Shown here one piece after another: positions 56,752-64,000 of a DNA stretch of 64,000 nt. A program made the translations under genes and the position numbers. Location of the stretch: assembly GCA_051453625.1 (NCBI GenBank), contig JBOZIK010000001.1, positions 105,874,893 to 105,938,892 of the forward strand. Reading direction: 5' to 3'. A model generated the notes under the pieces. That model worked only from the letters and a program-made list of their open reading frames with translations. It ran no database searches and had not been told where the DNA came from. The stretch comes from Welwitschia mirabilis. Its lineage: Eukaryota > Gnetophyta > Gnetopsida > Welwitschiales. Positions within the stretch are counted from its first letter, which is position 1, and the number at the start of each line of letters is the position of its first letter.

Positions 56752-57439
56752 ACAATATCCTTTGAATTAGGAATAGGTTGAACTAGAAATTAATCCTTTT
56801 TTTATTCAATTACATAAAGTTAAAAGCCTGATTATAATTTAAAAAGGCTAATTCATTTTTATTTCAGACATTAAAGACTTCAAGCATTTTAGTTATTTAT
56901 TTTATCTTGTTTATTAATGTTGGTTATCCAAATTTCCATGAATAATATGAAAATGCCTATAATGATTAACTTTGAGGTGGGTAGAATTATTTTGAAGTCC
57001 ATGTTTTATTTTTTTAAAACTTCCATGAGAAACCATAATGGTTTTTTCATTTATGATTGTAAGAATTCTCATTTTAAAATGATATTTGCCATTGCTATTA
57101 TCTTATAAAGGGTCTTCTAGCTTATATGTTATTAAACTACTTAGTTACTATCTCTTTGTAGAGTTTAATAAAGAAAAATCTCTTATTACATGTTTAATAA
57201 AGGTATGTATAGTACATACAGATCCATAATTAACCAACTAAGGCTTAGATGACTTAAGGCTATCTAATCTTTTAGTGATGTATTATATCTTTCTACTTAA
57301 TTATGTTTTTGAATCTAATATATTCATCATTATATGGCCTTAGAAGATTGCAGTTGCTTGATGTTATGGTGCATATTTTTTCAACTCCATGTCTTACTCC
57401 AAATCCTATTAATCAAAATATATAAATTGAAAAATACAC

Positions 57440-59560
57440 ACTCTAGTATGAATGGAAGTGATCCAAATATCATAACCTGTTAAAGACTTACAAAAGAAGA
57501 ATGAGAATTGATTTTCAAAGAAAATATGGAAACCAAAACTTAAGAATAATGTAAGAAATTAAGATGCAATGCAGTAGTAGTATAACTAAATCTAAATGCA
57601 ATGCAAAATGAATCTAAAACTACTTTTTTCAGTCTTAACAAAGGCTGCCCTAAAGACCTATATCATCAATGAAGCTTATCACTGGATCAAGAAAAACATA
57701 AACCATAAGGAAAACATGATAAAACTAAATGTGAAATTGAAATAGAGTTTTATATTAAAGATAAAACCAGCATCTAGGTTATAAAACATCCAAGCCATAA
57801 TGAAGGATGCATAGTCGTTTACAAAGGGAATGTCTTTTTACAACTCACGAGATGGATCTCTAGCCCTTCAATCTCATGCCATGAGAATGTTTGATGCAAA
57901 TGAAGATGGAGAGGAGAGTTTAAGGGGGGTATTATTTATAGGGCTAATAAATAAAACTATCACATAAAAGAAACTATAAAATGCACTCAGTTACAAGAAA
58001 GATATACATGAAATGGACAAAGATTAGCTGGTAGTTACAGTTGTCATCCTACCTATCATGAAAATAAAAAATAAGATGATGGATTAAAAATTACATGCAT
58101 CATCGTGCATGTCATGGGGATGACCAAGGGATGACACCCCTTTATAAAAGATGACTTAGTAGTACTAGTTCTAGTCCACGTCAGCATCCAATGTGGCATC
58201 TACAGTGTTCCTGTCATGCCTGTCATGGGGACAATAGTCTTCTTTATTCTTCTAACTCAAGATAAGTTAGCCTTTTTCATTAGTGATCTCCCTCCAAGGC
58301 AAAATGTATCAGAATGTGCTTTGAACAGCTCTAATCATGCCAAGAATTACATATTTCTGAGATCTTCCATTAATTCTTCATAATCCTCTAAATTACATCT
58401 AAACTTATATAAATGTTTTGCAAAATATCTCATAACATCCCATTAAATACCATAATTTGGTAAGGCATGATAGTCTCCTACTTAACCTTTGTTAGTCCAT
58501 GTAAAAAACCAGATGAATAACTAAAATTACAAGCCAAATTATCTTTAAAAAATCAATTTTAAAATTATAAAAATAGGCTCATAAATAGTCTCAAACACAT
58601 CACATAGTGAAATATCATGTAATGCATCATTTGTATGGAGTGAAAATTTCAAAAATTATTTCTCATAAAAGCTCTAAAATAATTCAAAATTTTTGAAAAT
58701 GAGTCATGAAAATGAGTCCTATCCTCTCCTAAAGAAAATAGTACTTCTTGTATCAGCTAATAAAGCAAAGAAAGAAGGTGGTAATAAGAAAGTGGATGAT
58801 GGTTGTTTTTAAATTTGAATAACTCTCTGAATTAGGTACAAAGCTATGCATAACAATGTTATATTTGAAAAATAGATATGTATGAAATATTATACTAAGC
58901 ATAAAAAAAGTAGTTAGTGAAAATGCGCTGCTTAGGATGAAGTAGATTCATGAATGTCCAACAAATGTGCTATCACAAAAATGATTAAGAGCAGCATTTA
59001 GAACTATAAAAGACTAAAAATAAACATCATAAAATTGTTAGGGAAACTTATCTAAGTAAGAAATCAACTCTTTATTGAAAACTAGGCAAGGAAATCATTA
59101 AATGTTAAGGTTCTAAAATGATAAGAAAATATAGAAATGAATTTGAAATAATTAATTAAACAATGAAAGAAAAAAAATAATGAACATAAGGCAACATAAA
59201 GAAGATAGCCTACCTACCCTAAATTTTAATCTAGTAGACTCCCAAGAAAGAAACCATAACATCACTTAATTTTAAAATGCATGACTTTATGTATAAAAAA
59301 TTCCATTCAATAAGGCAGTGGTTATGATGATGCTGAAAATTAGATGCTTTAAATAATAAATGATAAGATTAAAGAGTTGCTTAAAAAATGAATTCACCTT
59401 CCTACATCTCAAAACAAATCCTTAAATCCTTAGAAACAAAATAATCATGTGGAAAGACTAAGAGTCTAGGAAACAAGTAATGCCTCAGATGACACCAAGA
59501 ACATCATTAATCTTATAGCCTCTAAGTTGTTATTATTTTATTATCTAACTATCCATGATT
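57440..59560 (-). repeat. Probable Athila LTR region, minus orientation
   Basis: This 2.1-kb non-coding segment sits between copy A integrase (60.6 kb) and copy C gag (57.3 kb), both on the minus strand. It reads like an LTR: on the minus strand, CTATAAATA (57941-57933) is followed by CCCCCCTTAAACTCTCCTCTCC, a typical Athila-type promoter and start region (written here as separate motifs CTATAAATA and CTTAAACTCTCC). Ends (TG/CA) were not resolved. It could serve as 3' LTR of A and 5' LTR of C. Confidence 0.45.
57933..57941 (-). promoter_or_regulatory. LTR TATA box candidate
   Basis: CTATAAATA on the minus strand, followed 10-30 bp later by a pyrimidine-rich segment, matches the promoter arrangement of plant gypsy LTRs. 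Confidence 0.45.
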
Positions 59561-59568
59561 AGAGGAGT

Positions 59569-59702
59569 GCAACTATAGTCATAGAAGTAAGTACCATAAA
59601 GCATGACCAACTGACCTCTCAGTGGAGTTCCCATAGCTACTATATCACACTGCCAAAGGCCCCTCTTAAGAGAATTTACCCTAGTGTACTTGCAATAGGA
59701 CA
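59569..59702 (-). repeat. Athila 3' region block, second copy
   Basis: Aligned with 38138-38290: GTGCAACTA, GCATGACCAACTGACC, CAGTGGAGTTCCC and CACACTGCCAAAGG occur in the same order. It ends at a gap. Confidence 0.75.
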
Positions 59703-60162
59703 NNNNNNNNNNNNNNNNNNNNNNNNNNNNNNNNNNNNNNNNNNNNNNNNNNNNNNNNNNNNNNNNNNNNNNNNNNNNNNNNNNNNNNNNNNNNNNNNNN
59801 NNNNNNNNNNNNNNNNNNNNNNNNNNNNNNNNNNNNNNNNNNNNNNNNNNNNNNNNNNNNNNNNNNNNNNNNNNNNNNNNNNNNNNNNNNNNNNNNNNNN
59901 NNNNNNNNNNNNNNNNNNNNNNNNNNNNNNNNNNNNNNNNNNNNNNNNNNNNNNNNNNNNNNNNNNNNNNNNNNNNNNNNNNNNNNNNNNNNNNNNNNNN
60001 NNNNNNNNNNNNNNNNNNNNNNNNNNNNNNNNNNNNNNNNNNNNNNNNNNNNNNNNNNNNNNNNNNNNNNNNNNNNNNNNNNNNNNNNNNNNNNNNNNNN
60101 NNNNNNNNNNNNNNNNNNNNNNNNNNNNNNNNNNNNNNNNNNNNNNNNNNNNNNNNNNNNNN
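59703..60162. other. Assembly gap, 460 N, with duplicated flanks
   Basis: ACTTGCAATAGGACA before the gap (59688-59702) and ACTTGCACTAGGACA after it (60163-60177) match at 14 of 15 positions. The contig ends may overlap or the gap may lie in a local duplication. Confidence 0.9.
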
Positions 60163-60639
60163 ACTTGCACTAGGACATCATGTTGATCAAGTTTTTGAGC
60201 TATCTCAAATATAAAACATCATGGTCCTATTTCACTTCTCTCTCTATTTTTTTTAAATTTTTTTTAGCACAATTGAAATATTCCACATGACTAAAAACTC
60301 CAAAAAATAAAGGTGAAGTGATAAGATAAAAGATAAAAAAGAACACCCTTAAATAATTTAAGACCTTTTCATCATTGGGAAAAAAACATCAAAAAATAAA
60401 GCATCTTCCTTTAAACTAAAGTTCATAGACATGTGAATGTCTTAAGATTAGGTTAATCAAATCTCACCATTGTAAAATGCCCAAGTCAAATACTATTCAT
60501 AAAAATAAATACATAATTCATGTTTGAAAGATAATGAAGTGACGTCATAATGATTTTCAAAGGAAAAAAACTAAGAGAAGTTTCAGAAAATGGTAGGGAA
60601 GAAGTCCTCCTTATCGAGGGGAACCTCTAAGGCTAGTGG
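60163..60639. other. 3' untranslated region of Athila copy A
   Basis: No coding signal; A-rich text between the gap and the integrase end of copy A. Confidence 0.4.
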
Positions 60640-61900
60640 TTTTATCATGTTTATATCAGAAGTTTACTTATATATTTTCAACCTTTATCCATTAACTTTC
60701 TGAATTTCTTTAGTAATTAAGTCAAAAATCTCAATAGAGCCATTAGAACATACTTTTTTAATAAGGTAAGGATCTAACTATTTTGAGGTCAACTTATTAT
60801 GTAGAAGATGCACTCTAAAGTTATATAATAGGACTATTTCACCAGGTCTTATAAATCAACTTTTTATCATGTTTGAACTTACTTTGGACTATCTGAATAA
60901 TTTTATGATGAATAGCTCAAGTTCATTTTTCATTTAAAGGGTCCAATTAAGGTAAACAAGTTTCAAGATTTTCTTCTAAGTTTACAAGATTAAGTTAATG
61001 TATTGAATGATAAGAATTGTAACAAACATCAATAGGTAAAATACAAACTTTATTATATATAAGTTCATAAGGTGAAAAACCAAGTGAATTATGATAGGTG
61101 GTACAGTAATCCCAAATAACATCATTCAATTTAAAATCCCATGACTTCTTATTGGTAGAGAAAACTTTTTAAAGCATTTTTTGATTTCTTTATTAGTGTT
61201 TTTAGCTTGTCCATTAGTTTGAAGATGGTAAGCACAAGCTACATGATGTTCCATACCAATGGATAAAAAATGTTTCCTAAAAAGATAATTAATGAAGTGA
61301 GTTCCCTAATCACTAATGATTATTTAAGGAAAATTAAAGCATTGAAAATTCTAAGTTCTAACAAAGTTGCAAATGGTTCAATCATCATTTAAGGAATTAG
61401 AAACTGCTTCAATCCATTTAATCACATAATTTACAACAACTAAAATTTAATTTTTATCCTTAGAAGGTGGTTTAATTGGGCCTATGAAACTGATTCTCCA
61501 ATAGTCAAAAGGTTCAAAATTAAGAATATGTTTGAGGAATATTTCCTGTGATCATAAAAGACTACCAAAATGTTGACATGCATTGCAACTTTTAGCATAC
61601 TTTAAAGAGTCTTGAAAAAGACTAGGCTAATAAAATCTAGAGTGGAGAATTTTCATGTATATTTTATAATCGCTAAAATATCCACCACCATAACAAAGGT
61701 AGAGGATATTAAGTTTCCCCCATTTTGATACACATTTTCTCATAATTTAATTCTTACATCTATGATAAAGATGGGGTGTTATCCACTCATAGTTATCTAT
61801 ACTATGGAGAAAATATTTTCTTTAATTGTAATTCCAATTTTGTGGTGTTTTCAAAGTGACAAGATAGTTGGCAATATTGGCATACCATGGAGGGAGATGA
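60640..61900 (-). pseudogene. Athila-like integrase
   Basis: Minus strand in order: PWYANIANYLVTL (61880), then FDYWRISFIGPIKPPSKDKN and ILVVVNYVIKWIEAVSNSLN (61500-61400; family: F.VWGIDFMGPF......YILVAVDYVSKWVEA). Next come DFKLNDVIWDYCTTYHNSLG, FSPYELIYNKVCILPI (61150-61040), and GEIVLLYNFRVHLLHNKLTS with LIKKVCSNGSIEIFDL and KVNG.RLKIY at 60860-60660. The Trp of SRW..P is a TAG. About 400 codons in several frames. Confidence 0.85.
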
Positions 61901-62400
61901 GTAAAAGATACCAAAAATAATTGTTCATCCAGAAAAGAATCACTGATAGGAAGAACATAAAAAGAAGAAGTAAGGTGTGATAAGTGATTTGCCATATTGT
62001 TATGTCTTCTTACCTTATCTATGATGATGAGATTTAATTCTTGCATTAAAAGAATCCATCTAATTAACTTAGAACTAGAATCTTTCATAGTCATTAGGTA
62101 GTTAATCGATGAATGATCTGTGCAAACATTTATGTGAAATTCTACAAGATAATGTCTTAAGAGTATTGAGGTAAAAGAATATGGCTAACATTTATCTTTT
62201 GGTAGTTGAATAGTTTGCTTGAGATTTTGACAATTTTTTACTATAGTAAGATATGACTTCAAACTTATTTTCATATTTCTGCTTAAGCACTACACCTATA
62301 ACAAAATTACTAGCATCACACATTAACTCAAAATATTTTTCCCAATCGAGTCCTATTATAATAGGCACACAAGAGAGTTTATGTTTGATTTTATTAAAAT
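61822..62400 (-). pseudogene. Athila-like RNase H and linker
   Basis: FELMCDASNFVIGVVLKQKY (about 62325) contains the first catalytic Asp. VISYYSKKLSKSQANYSTT follows. A 90-codon open frame (62094-61822) then contains SSKLIRWILLMQELNLIIID, NNMANHLSHL and SDSFLDEQLF (family: LIRWILLLQEFD..I.D..G..N.VADHLSRL...INDNFPDEQL). The order is as in intact Athila polyproteins. Confidence 0.85.
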
Positions 62401-62559
62401 CAAGTTGGAAATATGTATTCCAATCAAATTATGATTCTTTTTTTAATAATATTATAGGGGTTTATAGATTTTAGCATTTTCCTATATGAAATAGCGATAA
62501 AAACCACAATGTCGAAGAAAAGATCAGAGTTGCTTAAAATTGACTAGGGGAGTTAAGTG

Positions 62560-63130
62560 TTGAATGATGCTAATTTTTTAAGGGTCCATCTTAATTCCTC
62601 TTTTAGAAATGTGATGTCCTATAATAATCCCACTTTTAAATAAGAATAAATTCTTTTCCCAACTTAAGTAAAGGTTGCATTCCATACATCTATTAAGGCT
62701 TTTTCTAATCTTTCTAAAGTTTCATTAAAGGTTTCTCTAAAGATAGAAAAATCATCAATAAATATTTCTATTGAATCCTCTAATATGTATAAAATGATAT
62801 CCATAATAGCATGTTAAAAAGTTGCAGGAGCATTACATAATTCAAAAGGCATTCTCCTAAAAGAAAATGTCCCAAAAGTGAAAGTGAAAGTTGTTTTGGC
62901 CTAATTTTCCTAGCTCTGTAAACCTAGTTATAATTGATATATCCATCTAAAAAGAAATAGAGAGCATGTCCCTAAATTATATCAAGTATTTGGTTAAGCA
63001 ATGGGAGAGGATAATGATCTTTCTTTGTGACTTCATTTAATTTTCTAAAATCTATACAAACTCTCCATTTCCCATCCGTTTTTAGTACTATAGTCAAGAA
63101 ACTAATCTATTCACTATCTAATATAGCATA
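62560..63130 (-). pseudogene. Athila-like reverse transcriptase
   Basis: Minus frame reads TIVLKTDGKWRVCIDFRKLN, EVTKKDHYPLPLLNQILDII, GHALYFFLDGYINYN, then FGTFSFRRMPFELCNAPATF, HAIMDIIL and IEIFIDDFSIFRETFNETLE. The catalytic Asp pair (complement of 62751-62756) is intact. The Gln after APATF is TAA (complement of 62814-62816), and the Gln after GYINYN is also a stop. Only a few lesions break an otherwise complete RT. Confidence 0.92.
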
Positions 63131-63432
63131 AATGATTCTAGCATTGATTAACTTAATGATTTCATCTTTAACTACTTTTTTAAATGCTATATTTAATCTT
63201 ATTTATGTTTGTCCAATAGGTTTTACATTTTCCTTAAGATAGATTTTATATTAAACAATAGAAGGAGGAATGGTAGATAAATCTCTATGAGGCTAAATGA
63301 ATGCATGAATTTTGGAAGTTAGGAAGAAGAATAATGTTAACTTTTATTTAGGAAAAATAGTTTTATTGATTATAAGATATTTTTTTTAATCATCACAAAG
63401 AAAAATATATTTTAGTCCATAAGGAAGATCTT

Positions 63433-63627
63433 TTAGATTATTATTTTCAGTTTTTGACTCATGTAGTAAACAATCTCCCTTAAGGTGTGAGTTTCATTTA
63501 ATAGTTGGATGTTTTTGTAGTCTAAGGGTTCTATTTCTTCTTCATTCAAATCTAAAAATTCATGTCCAAAGTTAGATGCATTAAAGATTTCTAAGTTTTT
63601 AATCTCAAGTGGATCATCATAAAGCAT
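63433..63627 (-). pseudogene. Linker between Athila protease and RT
   Basis: Sixty-five open codons, acidic (EIKNLEIFNASNFGHEFLDL; NEEEIEPLDYKN), lying exactly between protease and RT on the same strand. This is the variable linker of the polyprotein; no domain is assigned. Confidence 0.55.
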
Positions 63628-63699
63628 GGATTCATCTAATGTTAGCCATCTTTCTTCAAGGGGATGATGTTGAAGGAATAAAGTTGGCTTGGTTTTATT

Positions 63700-63960
63700 T
63701 TATATATTCCATTCATCATGTAGGTATTTCTTAGCTACATCAAAAACTCTAATTGAAAACTTTCTATTTCTTAGATGAAACTCCATCATCCCAGTTCTTG
63801 TGTCTATAATGTAGTGGGCTGTTATATAAAATGCTCTTTCTAGAAGTAATGGATACCCTTTGTTATGTTCAACTTCTATGATGACCACATCTATCAAGTG
63901 GAACGCCTTTTCAATTTGGATCACTAAATTTTTAATGATCTTTGAAGGTTTCTTAACCAA
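63700..63960 (-). pseudogene. Athila-like aspartic-protease end
   Basis: Eighty-seven-codon open frame reading KPSKIIKNLVIQIEKAFHLI, DVVIIEVEHNKGYPLLLERA, FYITAHYIIDTRTGMMEFHL and RNRKFSIRVF. It matches P.GI..DVLVQ...F..P.DFVVLD......PLLLGRPFLATA...ID...G...F...GE...FNV of plant gypsy proteases. The catalytic D(S/T)G lies beyond the window edge. Confidence 0.85.
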
Positions 63961-64000
63961 AGTATCTACTAACTCTAAGAGAATCCAAGTAGGCCCTCTT

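Larger units (their letters stand above)
54693..57410 (-). mobile_element. Athila-like gypsy element C, truncated
   Basis: On the minus strand, gag-end/zinc-knuckle region (about 57330-57000), protease (56110-55980) and RT (about 55340-54693) follow in order. RNase H and integrase are absent, replaced by unrelated DNA at about 54692. The gag core seen in copy B is also missing at the 5' side. The text aligns with copy B (40690-40370 against 57330-57000; for example TCTTTTAGTGATGTATTATA against TCTCTTAGTGATGTGATATA). Confidence 0.7.
60640..64000 (-). mobile_element. Athila-like gypsy element A, pol region, continues past window
   Basis: On the minus strand from the right edge: protease (63960-63700), linker, RT (about 63120-62560), RNase H (about 62400-61985), integrase (about 61900-60640). 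Motifs are diagnostic for the Athila lineage (FELCNAPATF, IEIFIDDFSIF, FELMCDASNF, PGEIVLLYNF). It is the best-preserved retroelement pol in the window, with the RT Asp pair intact and stops mostly at Gln or Trp codons. Gag and 5' LTR would lie beyond 64000. Confidence 0.88.

Overview
The window looks like repeat-rich, gene-poor intergenic DNA from the nuclear genome of a flowering plant. It is very A+T-rich (roughly 70% by eye), shows CpG loss, and contains no intact host gene and no recognisable tRNA or rRNA gene. Plant origin follows from the element families (Ty3/gypsy Tat-like, Athila-like and chromovirus-like; Ty1/copia with an initiator-tRNA-Met primer site; CACTA) and from an exon-like fragment of an EGY2-type chloroplast metalloprotease. 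Species cannot be named. Nearly every coding trace is broken by stops and frameshifts, many at conserved Gln codons, as expected from old methylated copies. Six N blocks are present; three are flanked by duplicated contig ends.

Layout. 1-2.75 kb: A+T-rich DNA with small tandem duplications. 2.75-9.46 kb: a decayed plus-strand Tat-like Ty3/gypsy element (gag, protease, an RNase H-like domain upstream of RT, RT with its catalytic pair lost, RNase H, integrase). 9.5-15.2 kb: a (TC)n tract, an old tandem repeat with a period near 230 bp, a degenerate plus-strand coiled-coil-like ORF, and a second copy of the 2.75-3.2 kb block. 15.8-18.8 kb: a minus-strand pseudogene resembling the plant 'putative plant transposon protein' family. 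19.9-21.75 kb: an unusual tandem array of near-palindromic units whose arms differ between units but pair within each unit.

23.231-37.897 kb is interpreted as one CACTA transposon (TIRs CACTATAAGAAA / TTTCTTGTAGTG, inverted subterminal repeats at both ends). Nested in it is a Ty1/copia element (26.245-30.738 kb) with two 1.1-kb LTRs, a perfect 5-bp target duplication, a primer site and a large internal deletion. The CACTA interior also holds the EGY2-like fragment and other coding-like pieces, as expected of a gene-capturing CACTA element.

38.1-41.3 kb: an internally deleted minus-strand Athila-like element. 43.311-50.691 kb: a structurally complete but decayed plus-strand chromovirus-like element with LTRs, primer site, polypurine tract and matching TATAT target duplications; its 5' leader carries a ~22-bp/higher-order minisatellite. 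51.58-51.77 kb: a SINE-like insertion with 15-bp target duplications. 52.80-53.97 kb: a large inverted repeat with ~540-bp arms. 54.7-57.4 and 60.6-64.0 kb: two more minus-strand Athila-like pol regions separated by an LTR-like segment; the last runs off the window.

No working pathway or operon is present. The interest lies in nested transposition, gene capture and several unexplained palindromic or inverted structures.
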